From Amycolatopsis orientalis DSM 43388 (lineage in GTDB: Bacteria; Actinomycetota; Actinomycetes; Mycobacteriales; Pseudonocardiaceae), in NCBI RefSeq assembly GCF_000411975.1, contig NZ_ASXG01000192.1:1-58040 (forward strand): a stretch of 58,040 nucleotides of DNA. Reading direction: 5' to 3'. A program made the translations under genes and the position numbers. Positions 9,377 to 18,114 of the stretch are shown piece by piece. Position 1 is the first letter of the stretch. Every line of letters begins with the position of its first letter. The notes beneath the pieces were generated by a model, which saw only the letters and a list, made by a program, of their open reading frames with translations, had not been told where the DNA came from and ran no database searches.

Positions 9377-10438
9377 TCAGCGGCTCAGGCTGATCGCGTT
9401 CTTCGCCCGCTCGACCGATTCCTCCGACGCCGGTCCGGCCGGGTTCTCCGTGGCCAGCGCCTGGTTCAGTTCGGCGAACGGGCGCATCCTGGTCTCGTAG
9501 TCGGCGAGACCGTCGGCCAGGACGTACGCGCCGACGAGGGCGAGGCTCGTGCCCTGCCCGGACAGCACGGACGCGCAGTACCCGGCGTCGCCGACCAGCG
9601 CGACCCGTCCGGTCGTCCAGCGGTCGAGGTGGATCTGGAGCATGGCGTCGAAGAAGAAGGTCTCGGACTCCGCCATGGCTTTGACCAGGTCCGGCACCGG
9701 GCCGCCGACGTCGGCCAACCGCTGCGCGACAAGCTTCTTCTGCTCCGCGACGTCCCGGATCTCGCGGTACTCCGGCTCGCCGAAGCCGAGCGTCACCCGG
9801 ATCTCCTCGTTGCCGGGCACCGGGTAGACCGCGCCGCCGACGCCCTCGCCCTGGAACCAGATCTGCCAATCCTCGAGGCCGAGCGTGTTGGGAGCCGGGA
9901 AGATCGCCAGGTACTGGCCGAGGTAGCGGCGGAACTGCTCCTCCGGGCCGAACGCGAGCCGCCGGACCGCCGAATGCGCGCCGTCCGCGCCGACGATCAG
10001 GTCGAACGTATGCGGCTCGGCCTTGGCGAATTCGACCCGGCCGGACTCGGCGTCGAGCGCGGTGATCTCGTCGCCGAAACGGAACTCGGCGTCGGCGCGG
10101 CGGTGCAGCAGCTCGACCAAGTCGTCGCGGAGGATCTCGATGTCCTCGCTGTCGAGGCGACCGCTGCTGAAGACGCGCTCCTCGGAACGGAACACCTCGT
10201 TGCCGGACGCGTCGAGCATCGACATCCCGCGCATCCGCGTCCGGGCCGCGCGGACCCGTTCCCCCAGTCCCATCCGGTCGATGACCTCCAGCGCGACCCC
10301 GCGGATGTCGATCGCCTGACCTCCGCTGCGCAACCCCTCCGCGCGCTCGACGACCGTCACGTCGTATCCGCTGCGGCGCAGCCAGTAGGCCGACGCGCAC
10401 CCAGCGACTCCCGCTCCGCAAACCAGTGCTTTCGGCAT
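9377..10438 (-). CDS. FAD-dependent aromatic-type monooxygenase
   Basis: 353-aa group A flavoprotein monooxygenase (UbiH/PheA-like). It shows the N-terminal Rossmann motif CGAGVAGCASAYWL (Gly8, 10, 13), the middle DG motif (GADGAHSAVRR) and the C-terminal GD motif (VALVGDAGYCAS) for FAD ribityl binding. Such enzymes use NAD(P)H and O2 to hydroxylate or detoxify aromatic compounds, including drugs. No membrane segment is seen. A GGGGTGAGGAC ribosome site precedes the ATG. It diverges from the GntR-TetR regulator across a 117-bp spacer with repeated operator-like sites, so it is probably that regulator's target. Confidence 0.9.
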   Translation of the reverse strand: MPKALVCGAGVAGCASAYWLRRSGYDVTVVERAEGLRSGGQAIDIRGVALEVIDRMGLGERVRAARTRMRGMSMLDASGNEVFRSEERVFSSGRLDSEDIEILRDDLVELLHRRADAEFRFGDEITALDAESGRVEFAKAEPHTFDLIVGADGAHSAVRRLAFGPEEQFRRYLGQYLAIFPAPNTLGLEDWQIWFQGEGVGGAVYPVPGNEEIRVTLGFGEPEYREIRDVAEQKKLVAQRLADVGGPVPDLVKAMAESETFFFDAMLQIHLDRWTTGRVALVGDAGYCASVLSGQGTSLALVGAYVLADGLADYETRMRPFAELNQALATENPAGPASEESVERAKNAISLSR

Positions 10439-10508
10439 GTCCTCACCCCTTAGTACGGTGCATCATTACCTGAATGAACCTGCCCTGACCTGGCTTCCAC
10501 TGCCAGAA

Positions 10509-10545
10509 CTGACCTAGTACAGATGACCCGCTGACCTAGTACAGA
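10509..10545. promoter_or_regulatory. direct-repeat operator between monooxygenase and regulator
   Basis: CTGACCTAGTACAGA occurs twice exactly, at 10509-10523 and 10531-10545, 22 bp start to start (about two helical turns). A partial third CTGACCT half and a TTAGTACGG variant lie further left, at about 10487 and 10451. The pair lies 11-47 bp before the regulator start. The spacing and position suggest binding by the GntR-TetR protein, repressing both divergent genes. Confidence 0.6.
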
Positions 10546-10555
10546 CAGGACGCCG

Positions 10556-11482
10556 ATGCCGACCGAACCGCCGTACCTCCGCATCGCCGCCACGCTGCGC
10601 GAAGAGATCTCGCAGTTGCCGCCGGGCGCGAAGGTGCCTTCGACGCGTCAGCTGGCTTCAACGCATGGTGTCGCGAACGCAACCGCAGCAAAGGCGCTCG
10701 ACGTCCTGCGTCGCGAAGGCGTGGTTCGGGCGGAACCGCGGTCTGGCCATGTCGTTGCTGGTCAGCACTCCGAGACTGGGGCGAAGCGTCCAGTGCTGAC
10801 CCGGGAACTACTGGTGCGCACGGCCATCGCGATCGCCGACACGGAAGGTGTCGCGGCGCTGTCGATGCGCGGACTCGCCGCGCGGCTGGGAGTTCCGGCG
10901 ATGGCGCCGTACCGGTATCTGTCCGGAAAGGACGAACTGGTCTTCCTGATGGCGGACACGGTCTACGGCGAAACCGGTTACCCGCCACGGGAACCGGAGG
11001 GGTGGCGGGCGCAGTTGGAGCTGTCGGCGCGCACGCTGTGGTCCGTGCACCGGCGGCATCCGTGGCTGGCGCATCTCGTCCCACTCACCCGCCCCTGGCC
11101 GCTGCCGAACCTCGCGGCACACAACGAACGCGCGCTGGCCGCGTTGTCGGTCTTCGGGCTGAACGCGGCTGACCTGTGCGATCTGAATGTGTTGTTCTAC
11201 AACCACATCCAGGGCACCGCGATCCATCTGGAACGCGAGCGGCACGCGATGGGGGCGACCGGGATCACCGAGGACCAGTGGATGGAGACGCAGGCGCGGG
11301 GATACGCGGCGCTGACCGGGTCCGGGCGGTATCCGGTGCTGGCGCGGATGGTGGCGGAGCTTGCCGAGGGGTACGACCTCGATCTGGACCACCTGTTCGA
11401 GATCGGGCTGCAGGCGCTGCTGGACGGGCTGGCTGTCCGATATCCGGTTGGCGGTAAGGGTGCCGGACGGCAGAATCAGTGA
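10556..11482 (+). CDS. GntR-type winged helix fused to TetR-type regulator
   Basis: 308 aa with two DNA-binding modules. Residues 1-70 form a GntR winged helix (YLRIAATLREEISQLPPGAK, PSTRQLASTHGVANATAAKA, LRREGVVRAEPRSGHVV). Residues about 80-135 form a TetR/AcrR helix-turn-helix (LSMRGLAARLGVPAMAPYRY). The remainder is a TetR C-terminal ligand domain with conserved helices (LFYNHIQGTAIHLERE). This architecture occurs in some actinomycetes as far as I recall, usually beside a drug-modifying or redox gene. Here the neighbour is a divergent flavin monooxygenase. A duplicated operator in the spacer fits a protein that contacts two DNA sites. Confidence 0.88.
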   Translation: MPTEPPYLRIAATLREEISQLPPGAKVPSTRQLASTHGVANATAAKALDVLRREGVVRAEPRSGHVVAGQHSETGAKRPVLTRELLVRTAIAIADTEGVAALSMRGLAARLGVPAMAPYRYLSGKDELVFLMADTVYGETGYPPREPEGWRAQLELSARTLWSVHRRHPWLAHLVPLTRPWPLPNLAAHNERALAALSVFGLNAADLCDLNVLFYNHIQGTAIHLERERHAMGATGITEDQWMETQARGYAALTGSGRYPVLARMVAELAEGYDLDLDHLFEIGLQALLDGLAVRYPVGGKGAGRQNQ

Positions 11483-11779
11483 GCGTGATCCGCTTAGTCC
11501 CGACCGTCCGCGAGCGCCGGAAGTATCAGCGCGAGCGCAGGTATCTCGACTTCGAGATCGAGCTCCGCGCGCGAGTTCCTCCGCGAACTGGCGGGCCGCT
11601 GAGCGGTCAAGCGTGGGCATGAACGCCGATGCGGCCGAGCGGTACGTCCCGAGCCCAGACGCCGAGCATGTCCCGAGAGGCCCCCGACTTGCCGTAGACC
11701 CACGACCGAGGCGGTTCCAGGAGACCCTGCTGCCGCTCATCGAGGCCCGGTTGGACCGCGGTGCGCGGCCGATCCGCCG
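11483..11779. other. gap without recognisable gene
   Basis: 297 bp between the GntR-TetR gene and the end of the converging LVIVD gene. A 54-codon plus-strand frame from ATG 11619 ends at 11783 but has no family resemblance or ribosome site. I see no clear terminator hairpin or repeat. It may be a gene relic. Confidence 0.4.
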
Positions 11780-13111
11780 CTAAACGCCGAGCTTCAGGAT
11801 GTCGATCCCCCGGTTGTTGTCCGCCACGTACACGTACCCGTCGTGCCAGTACGGCGCCCACGAAGCCGCGTCCGCCGGGCGGAAGTACGCGATCTGCGTC
11901 GGGTTCGACGGGTCGCTCACGTCGAGGAATCGCGTGCCCTGCGCGTAAAACGACTGCACCAGCACGTGCCCGCGCAGGTCGAAGTAGTGTGCCGAGCAGT
12001 CGTCGGACACCGGGTCGCTGCCTTCCTGCCCGGCGACGCTCCAGGTGCCGATGCTGCGCATCCGGAACGGCTTCTCCGGCGTCGACCGCCAGCCTTCGCC
12101 CTGATACGAGCCGTCCAGCGAAGAAATGGTCAGGACGCCGTCGCCCGCGCAGCCGGGGAGGAAGCTTTCCTCGGTGGCGTACACGAGGTCGTGCCCGCGC
12201 CACGCGCCGTCGTCTCGGGAGCCGACCGGGTGGAAGCTGTTGTGCAGGAACTTCGACGGCGCCGCGGTTTCCGACACTCCGCCACCCGCGTATGGCACCG
12301 GCTTGAGCGCGCTCGCCAGGCGGTAGCGGTTCTGCACCGGGTCGCGATGGAAGCCGGACGTCCAGTAGCCGCGCACGCCGCCCGCGCCGGATACCCACGC
12401 GACGCCCATTTTGTCGACCTGCACGTCGTGCACGTAGTCGGTTTTGCCGTCGTTGCGAGCGAGTTCGATCGGGTCCGGGTGCACCTTCGGGGCGCGCGGG
12501 TTGCGCACGTCGGTGACCCAGATCGGCCTGCCGCCCCAGTCCGCGGGCTGGTCGTCGGCCTTCGCCGGGCCGCCGGTCCAGAGGTAGCGGCAGTCGTCGG
12601 CGCAACTGGTGGTGTGGCCTGCCGGGACCTTGACGTAGCTGAGGATCTCCGGTTTCTCCGGATGCGCCACGTCGACCACGTAGATGCCGGACTCGCCGGT
12701 GTGCGTGTTGCCCTTGAACGCGCGCGGGTCCCGGGACAGGAACACGAGCTTGCGCTTCGCGTCGACCTCGGTGTCCTCGGTTTCCCACAGCCCGGGCAGG
12801 CTCAGCTCGCCGATCGCGCGCGGCTTCGCCGGATTGTCCGTGAGGTCGTACACCTTCAGGCCGAACTGGCCGGACACGACCATCACGTCGCGCTTGCCGT
12901 AGCTGAGGAAGTTCGCCGAAATGGCCCCTTGCGCGTCGGGCACGGTGCCGACCGGCCGCACGCCCTTGACCGCGCCCGGATCGCCGAGGCTGTGCTTCGC
13001 TTCGGTGACCGGCTTGTCGTCCTCGCAAGCCGCGGCGGGCAATCCGGTGGCGACGAGCGTCGCCGCCGCGGTCGCGATTGCCAGTCCGGAGCGAATCCAC
13101 CAACGGCGCAC
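11780..13111 (-). CDS. secreted LVIVD-repeat beta-propeller-like protein
   Basis: 443 aa with a cleavable signal peptide (basic start MRRWW, hydrophobic 9-25, cleavage near AAA-CEDD). The rest has repeated LVIVD/propeller blades of the type VYDLTDNPAKP, IYVVDVAHPEKPEI, VTDVRNPRAPKV and FLDVSDPSNPTQIAYF, plus a C-terminal YVADNNRGIDIL blade. Several Cys pairs suggest disulfides outside the cell. Related actinobacterial proteins have no established function. The GTG start at 13111 is supported by GGAGG 6 nt upstream. It is transcribed away from the peptide-binding lipoprotein gene across a 101-bp spacer. Confidence 0.85.
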   Translation of the reverse strand: MRRWWIRSGLAIATAAATLVATGLPAAACEDDKPVTEAKHSLGDPGAVKGVRPVGTVPDAQGAISANFLSYGKRDVMVVSGQFGLKVYDLTDNPAKPRAIGELSLPGLWETEDTEVDAKRKLVFLSRDPRAFKGNTHTGESGIYVVDVAHPEKPEILSYVKVPAGHTTSCADDCRYLWTGGPAKADDQPADWGGRPIWVTDVRNPRAPKVHPDPIELARNDGKTDYVHDVQVDKMGVAWVSGAGGVRGYWTSGFHRDPVQNRYRLASALKPVPYAGGGVSETAAPSKFLHNSFHPVGSRDDGAWRGHDLVYATEESFLPGCAGDGVLTISSLDGSYQGEGWRSTPEKPFRMRSIGTWSVAGQEGSDPVSDDCSAHYFDLRGHVLVQSFYAQGTRFLDVSDPSNPTQIAYFRPADAASWAPYWHDGYVYVADNNRGIDILKLGV

Positions 13112-13212
13112 GCGAAACCTCCAAGAGACCCCAGTGTGACTGAAGTACTTTAAGACGGTCCCTAACCGGACACAACCGCCTTTCGTTGCTTTCCACCTGG
13201 TAATAAGACAGC

Positions 13213-14679
13213 ATGCGATCGCGTCTGCTGGTCCCGCTCACGCTCGCCGCCGTCGTCGCGGCCGGTACCTCCGGCTGTTCGTCGTCGGCCGAACCCGCCC
13301 GGCCCGGCGTCCTGTCGGTCGGCCTCGGCGAACCCGGCACGCTGCTGCCCGCCGACGTCACCGATCCGTCCGGGCGGCTCGTCACCGGCGCGTTGTGGAC
13401 TCCGCTCGCCGATTACGATCCGGCCAGCGGAAAAGTCACCCCGCGCGCGGCCGAGTCGATCACCAGCACCGACCGGGCGACCTGGACCGTCCGGTTGCGG
13501 CCCGGGAAATTCCACGACGGCACGCCGGTCACCGCTCAGTCCTATGTGGACACCTGGAAGGCGATCTCAGGCCACCATTGGGCCAGCAGCCCGGTTCTCA
13601 CGAAGTCCTTACGAGCCAAGGAAATAACCGCAGTCGACGCGAATCAGTTGCGGATCGTGCTCGATCGGCCGTCGAATCAGGTGCCCGCTTGGTTGTCCGC
13701 GCCCGGGCTCGTGCCGCTGCCCGCGTCGGTGCTGAAATCGCGCGACTGGAACGGGTTCGCCCGCCATCCGATCGGCAACGGCCCCCTGCGGTTAGAGGGC
13801 GACTGGCAGTCCGGTTCCGGCGGCAAGCTCGTCCGGGTCGCCGCGGATCCGGGCCAGGCGAAGGAAATCGAGCTGCGCGTCGGCAATCCGGCGGAGCAGT
13901 ACGACGAGGTCAAGGAGGGCAAACTCGACGTCGCCACGTCTGTCCCGGGCGACCGGCACGAGGCGATGCACGCCGATTTCGCCGACCGGCACGCGATGTG
14001 GGCGCTCCCCCGCGCCGGCTACCTGGTGTTTTCCGCCGAGGCAACGCGATTCGCCGATCCCGCGGTGCGGCACGCCTTCGCGCTCGGCACCGACCGCGCC
14101 GCGCTGGAATCCGGTCCGCTCGCGCACCAGGCGGACGCGGCCAAGGGATTGCTGCCGCCGGCGGTCGCGCCCGGCGAACGGTTCGGGAGCTGCCGTCCGT
14201 GCACTTTCGACGGTCCGGCCGCCAAGTCCCTGCTGGACCAAGCCGGATTCACCGGCGACGCGGCCGTGTACTACGACAGTTTCGACGGCACCTGGCCGCA
14301 GGCGTTGGCCGAGGGGCTGTCGAAGAGTCTGGGAATTTCGGTTACCGCACAGCGAAAAGCCACCGGAGGCAAGCCGACCGGACCGTCCGCGCTGGAGGTC
14401 AAGGCCGTCTCGCCGAGCCCGGCCGACCTCCTCCACACGCTCGCGGACGCCGCCGGTTACACCGACGCCGGATTCGCCGCCGATCTCAATTCCGCCGAAA
14501 CCACCGCGTCGCCGGAAGAAGCCGCGCAGCTGTTCCGGGTCGCCGAGAACCAGGCCCTGCGCGATCTTCCGGCGATTCCACTGTGGACCGCGCATGGCCA
14601 CGCCGTCTGGTCCGCCCGGGTCCACGACGCGGTGACGACGCCGTTCGCTGGAATCGACCTGACCCGGCTGCGCGACTAA
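13213..14679 (+). CDS. ABC transporter solute-binding lipoprotein, family 5 (peptide/nickel type)
   Basis: 488 aa, SBP_bac_5 family (DppA/OppA-like). The N-terminus has a signal with a lipobox ending at Cys22 (GTSGC), so it should be anchored to the outer face of the membrane. Family features include VTGALWTPLADYDPASGKV, the LRPGKFHDGTPVTAQSYVDTW signature and a C-terminal LPAIPLWTAHGHAVW block. No permease or ATPase gene adjoins it, so it is an orphan binding protein or serves a transporter encoded elsewhere. Its stop codon overlaps that of the converging LysR gene. The ribosome site before ATG 13213 is weak. Confidence 0.88.
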   Translation: MRSRLLVPLTLAAVVAAGTSGCSSSAEPARPGVLSVGLGEPGTLLPADVTDPSGRLVTGALWTPLADYDPASGKVTPRAAESITSTDRATWTVRLRPGKFHDGTPVTAQSYVDTWKAISGHHWASSPVLTKSLRAKEITAVDANQLRIVLDRPSNQVPAWLSAPGLVPLPASVLKSRDWNGFARHPIGNGPLRLEGDWQSGSGGKLVRVAADPGQAKEIELRVGNPAEQYDEVKEGKLDVATSVPGDRHEAMHADFADRHAMWALPRAGYLVFSAEATRFADPAVRHAFALGTDRAALESGPLAHQADAAKGLLPPAVAPGERFGSCRPCTFDGPAAKSLLDQAGFTGDAAVYYDSFDGTWPQALAEGLSKSLGISVTAQRKATGGKPTGPSALEVKAVSPSPADLLHTLADAAGYTDAGFAADLNSAETTASPEEAAQLFRVAENQALRDLPAIPLWTAHGHAVWSARVHDAVTTPFAGIDLTRLRD

Positions 14680-15554
14680 ACCCGTGTGTGTTGCGCCAGC
14701 ACTTCGCCGAACGCCGCCGTCAACGGATCCGGTTCGCTGCGGCCGTAAGCGACCAGCTCTCGCCGGATCGGTTTGCCCGGGCGCAAAACCCGGCCGCTGA
14801 ACTCGGCGGGGAGCACGTTCGCCGGAACCAGCGCGGGCCCCAATCCGGCCGCCGCGAGCAACGGTGCGGCGGCGGTCTGTTCCGTGCGCACCGCGGGTCG
14901 CGGCCGGAATCCGGCTTCCGCGCAAGCGGCGTCGAGAAGTTCGGCTAAGCCGTGGCCAGGCGCGTAGTGCACCCACGCGCAGTCGGCAAGGTCAGCCAGG
15001 TCGACCGTACCGTCCGAAGTGGACTCCGTGGCGCCGTCGGCCGGGAGCACGACGACGAACTCTTCGGTGCCCAGCGTCCGCACCGGGCCCGTCCACCCGG
15101 CCGGACGCGGGCCGATCGCGAGATCCGCTTCTCCGGCCAGCATCGCGTCGCGCAGTTCGTCGGCGTGGCGGTACTCGAAAAGCCGCACGTCGACGTCCGG
15201 CCGTTCGCGCCGCCACACCCGCAGCGCCGGCGGCAGCACCCCGAGGCTCACCGAGTAGACCGTGGCGACCAGCAGTTCTCCGGCTACCTGGCCGGAAGCC
15301 TGTCGCGCGGCGCACCGGGCACGTTCGGCATCGGCGAGCGCGGCGCGGGCGTGCGGCAGCATCGCGCGCCCCATTGGCGTGAGCCGGACCGAACGCGGCA
15401 ACCGTTCCAGCAACGGCCCGCCGACGCTGTGCTCCAGCGCCCGCATCTGGTGCGACAGCGCGGGCTGCGTCACGTGCAGCTGCTCGGCGGCCCGGGTGAA
15501 CGAACCGGTGTCGACCACCGTGACCAGGTACTCGAGCTGCCGCAAGCTTGTCAT
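14676..15554 (-). CDS. LysR-family transcriptional regulator
   Basis: 292 aa. An N-terminal LysR helix-turn-helix (LRQLEYLVTVVDTGSFTRAA, VTQPALSHQMRALE) is followed by a periplasmic-binding-fold effector domain (ELLVATVYSVSLGVLPPALR, ADLAIGPRP). ATG 15554 is chosen over GTG 15560 because the latter lies inside an inverted repeat that is probably its operator. It diverges from the PRISE-type reductase and is likely its activator, as is usual for divergent LysR pairs. Its stop overlaps the stop of the lipoprotein gene by two bases. Confidence 0.92.
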   Translation of the reverse strand: MTSLRQLEYLVTVVDTGSFTRAAEQLHVTQPALSHQMRALEHSVGGPLLERLPRSVRLTPMGRAMLPHARAALADAERARCAARQASGQVAGELLVATVYSVSLGVLPPALRVWRRERPDVDVRLFEYRHADELRDAMLAGEADLAIGPRPAGWTGPVRTLGTEEFVVVLPADGATESTSDGTVDLADLADCAWVHYAPGHGLAELLDAACAEAGFRPRPAVRTEQTAAAPLLAAAGLGPALVPANVLPAEFSGRVLRPGKPIRRELVAYGRSEPDPLTAAFGEVLAQHTRV

Positions 15555-15557
15555 AAG

Positions 15558-15577
15558 CACAGTTTATCGAAGCTGTG
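15558..15577. promoter_or_regulatory. LysR-type operator (inverted repeat)
   Basis: CACAGTTTATCGAAGCTGTG has 5-bp arms around an AT-rich centre. It lies 4 bp before the lysR start and 49 bp before the divergent reductase start. This is the normal place and form of a LysR recognition site. No direct evidence of binding. Confidence 0.55.
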
Positions 15578-15625
15578 AGAAGTAAGCCTTGGACTCATCG
15601 TGAGAACGAGGTCAGGATCGGAGAC

Positions 15626-16657
15626 ATGAGCAGCACACGCGTGGCCCTCGTGGCCGGGGCCAACGGGATCATCGGCCGGAAACTCATCTCCCACCTGCGG
15701 ACTCTCGACGGCTGGGAGGTGCTCGGGCTCTCCCGTCGCGGCGGACCGGGCAACCTCGCCGTCGACCTGCTCGACCCGGCGGGCACCCGGACGGCGCTGG
15801 CCGGCGTCGGCGCGACGCACCTGTTCTACGCGGCCTACCAGGACCGGCCGACGTGGGCGGAACTCGTGCCGCCGAACGTCGCGATGCTGGAGAACCTGGT
15901 GAACGGCCTCGACGAAGGCCCGCTGGAACACGTCAGCCTGATGCAGGGCTACAAGGTCTACGGCGCGCACCTCGGCCCCTTCAAGACTCCCGCCCGCGAG
16001 GCCGACGCCGGACAGCACATGCCGCCGGAATTCAATGTCGACCAGCAGAAGTTCCTGGAACGCCGAGCCGCGGCCGGAGGCTGGTCGTGGTCGGCGATCC
16101 GGCCGTCCGTGGTCGGCGGGACGACGCTCGGCAACCCGATGAACCTCGCGCTCGTGATCGCGGTCTACGCGTCGATCTCGAAGGAACTCGGCCTGCCCCT
16201 GCGCTTTCCCGGCAAGCCCGGCGCGTACGACAGCCTGCTGGAGATGACGGACGCACAGTTGCTCGCCGAGGGCACAGTGTGGGCGGCGACGTCCAGTCAG
16301 AACGAAGCGTTCAACATCGCCAACGGTGACCTCTTTCGCTGGCGAGAGCTGTGGCCGAAGCTGGCCGCGTACTTCGACCTCGAAGTCGCTTCGCCGTTGC
16401 AGCTGCCGCTGACGACCGTGATGGCCGATAAGGAACCACTGTGGACCGAAATGACGGCGAAGCACGGCCTCGCTGCTTCGTACGCCGACGTCTCTTCGTG
16501 GGCCTTCGGCGACTTCGTGTTCTCGTGGGACTACGACATGTTCGCGGACACGTCGAAGTCACGCCGCGCCGGTTTCCACTCCTATGTGGACACTGAGCAG
16601 ATGTTCTACCGGCTGTTCGACGAGTTGCGCCGCGACCACGTCATCCCCGGCCGATGA
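15626..16657 (+). CDS. PRISE-like SDR (progesterone 5-beta-reductase/iridoid synthase-like)
   Basis: 343-aa atypical short-chain reductase with Rossmann motif GANGIIG (11-17). PRISE-type features are LMQGYKVYGAHLGPF, which carries the Lys110 expected for catalysis, WSWSAIRPSVVGGTTLGNPM, and a C-terminal DYDMFADTSKSRRAGFH block. Plant PRISE enzymes reduce enone double bonds with NADPH. Where they have an NFYY motif with the catalytic Tyr, this protein reads FNVD by my alignment, so the chemistry may differ. ATG 15626 has GGAG upstream and is preferred to the open extension. It diverges from the LysR gene. Its 3' end overlaps the next SDR gene by 17 bp, tail to tail. Confidence 0.8.
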   Translation: MSSTRVALVAGANGIIGRKLISHLRTLDGWEVLGLSRRGGPGNLAVDLLDPAGTRTALAGVGATHLFYAAYQDRPTWAELVPPNVAMLENLVNGLDEGPLEHVSLMQGYKVYGAHLGPFKTPAREADAGQHMPPEFNVDQQKFLERRAAAGGWSWSAIRPSVVGGTTLGNPMNLALVIAVYASISKELGLPLRFPGKPGAYDSLLEMTDAQLLAEGTVWAATSSQNEAFNIANGDLFRWRELWPKLAAYFDLEVASPLQLPLTTVMADKEPLWTEMTAKHGLAASYADVSSWAFGDFVFSWDYDMFADTSKSRRAGFHSYVDTEQMFYRLFDELRRDHVIPGR

Positions 16658-17378
16658 ACGGCATCGTGGTCGCGGTGATGGTGAGAAACTGGACGTTGGC
16701 GTCCAGCGGCAAACCCGCCATGTAGAGCACCGCGTCGGCGACGTGGCCCGCGTCGAAGGTCGGCTCGGCCAGCAGCCGCCCGTCGGCCTGCGGGATGCCC
16801 GCGGCCATCCGCTCGGTCATCTCGGTGGCTGCGTTGCCGATGTCGATCTGTCCGCACGCGACGTTCCAGGCGCGGCCGTCGAGCGAAATCGAGCGGGTGA
16901 GACCGGTGACGGCGTGTTTGGTGGCGGTGTAGGCGACGCTCGCCGGACGGGGCGCGTGCGCGGAGATCGAGCCGTTGTTGATGATCCGGCCGCCCTGGGG
17001 GTCTTGGTCGCGCATCAGCCGCACGGCCTGCTGCGCGCACAGGAACATGCCGGTGAGGTTCGTGTCGACGGTGCGCCGCCAGTCCTCGACGGAGAGATCC
17101 GCGACGGTGCCGCCGAGCGACACCCCGGCGTTGTTCACCAGCAGATCCAACCGGCCCCATTCGCTGCGCACGGCCGAGAAAAGCGCCTCCACCGAAGCCG
17201 GATCGGCGACATCTGCGGGCACGACCAGCGCGTTCTCGGCGGAGCCGGCCGTCTCGCGCAGGGCGTCCTCGCGACGTCCGGCGAGTGCGACCCGGTAACC
17301 CGCGTCGAGCAGCGCTCCGGCGATCCGGCGGCCCAGCCCGGAACCGGCCCCGGTGACCACAGCGGTCTTCTCCGACAT
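16641..17378 (-). CDS. short-chain dehydrogenase/reductase (SDR)
   Basis: 245-aa classical SDR. It has TGAGSGLG (9-16) for NAD(P), NNAG (82-85), catalytic Ser137, and YTATK with Tyr150 and Lys154. The final segment (TITATTMPFIGRG) is typical of NAD-dependent SDRs of unknown substrate. It overlaps the end of the PRISE-type gene and diverges from the methyltransferase gene, with 58 bp between the starts. No operon partner is evident, so its pathway cannot be assigned. Confidence 0.88.
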   Translation of the reverse strand: MSEKTAVVTGAGSGLGRRIAGALLDAGYRVALAGRREDALRETAGSAENALVVPADVADPASVEALFSAVRSEWGRLDLLVNNAGVSLGGTVADLSVEDWRRTVDTNLTGMFLCAQQAVRLMRDQDPQGGRIINNGSISAHAPRPASVAYTATKHAVTGLTRSISLDGRAWNVACGQIDIGNAATEMTERMAAGIPQADGRLLAEPTFDAGHVADAVLYMAGLPLDANVQFLTITATTMPFIGRG

Positions 17379-17436
17379 GTCGCCTCCTCAAAAGTCCGTT
17401 CGCCCGCACGTTGCCATATCGCGGCACACTGGGTTC

Positions 17437-18069
17437 ATGGGACCACGTGACACGCTGCTCGCCGGGTTCGCCAAACAGCTGGGCCATCCGCGGGGCCGGG
17501 CCGGACAGGCTGTCGTCCGGCTGCTCAACAACGTCAACCGCGGGCCGGTCACCGGAGCGGTCGAAGCGCTGGAGATCCGCCGCGGCGAAACCGCGCTGGA
17601 CCTGGGTTTCGGCGGCGGTCTCGGGCTGGACCTCCTGCTGCGCGCGACCGAGGGCGGCACCGTGCACGGCGCGGAGATCTCCGAAACGGCGCTGGCCCGG
17701 GCGCGGCGGACGTTCCCGAAGAACCTCGCCGCCGGACGGCTGGTGCTGCACCAGGCCGGGATGGCCGAGCTCCCGCTTGGCGACGGGACGATTGACGCGG
17801 CGCTGACCGTCAACACCGTCTACTTCATCCCCGACCTGGCACCCGCGTTCGCCGAGGTCGCGCGGGTGCTCGCGGACGACGGCCGGTTCGTCGTCGGCAT
17901 CGGAGATCCCGCGATGATGCGCGAAATGCCCTTCACCAGCCACGGTTTCCGGCTGCGGCCGCCCGAAGAGATCGAGAAGGCGCTCGCGGACGCGGGACTC
18001 GAACTGCGCCGCCACAACCGGCTCGGCGACGGGCCGAGGGCGTTCCACCTGCTGGTCGCCGGACGCTGA
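17437..18069 (+). CDS. class I SAM-dependent methyltransferase
   Basis: About 210 aa. Motif I is LDLGFGGGLGLDLLL (55-69), followed by VHGAEISE, a post-motif region DGTIDAALTVNTVYFIPD and VLADDGRFVVGIGD, all in Methyltransf_11 order. The substrate is unknown; a small molecule is likely. The frame extends upstream to 17353, but ATG 17437 is preferred because the extension is not family-like. A strong hairpin follows the stop directly. Confidence 0.85.
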   Translation: MGPRDTLLAGFAKQLGHPRGRAGQAVVRLLNNVNRGPVTGAVEALEIRRGETALDLGFGGGLGLDLLLRATEGGTVHGAEISETALARARRTFPKNLAAGRLVLHQAGMAELPLGDGTIDAALTVNTVYFIPDLAPAFAEVARVLADDGRFVVGIGDPAMMREMPFTSHGFRLRPPEEIEKALADAGLELRRHNRLGDGPRAFHLLVAGR

Positions 18070-18105
18070 AAAGGGCGGGCTCCCCGGTCGAGGAGCCCGC
18101 CCTTT
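18070..18105. terminator. bidirectional rho-independent-type hairpin
   Basis: A perfect 14-bp stem, AAAGGGCGGGCTCC with GGAGCCCGCCCTTT, has an 8-nt loop. It begins right after the methyltransferase stop and ends 9 bp before the converging peptidase stop, so it can serve both. There is no long U tract, as is common in high-GC actinomycetes. Confidence 0.88.
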
Positions 18106-18114
18106 CCGCAACCG

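Noticed and set aside
11619..11783. 54-codon plus-strand frame
   Set aside because: No ribosome site or family similarity; it ends inside the converging LVIVD gene's last codons.
18070..18105. A further copy of the 55-bp repeat family
   Set aside because: The hairpin shares only a short GGGCTCC-like core; arms and flanks differ, so it is an ordinary terminator.
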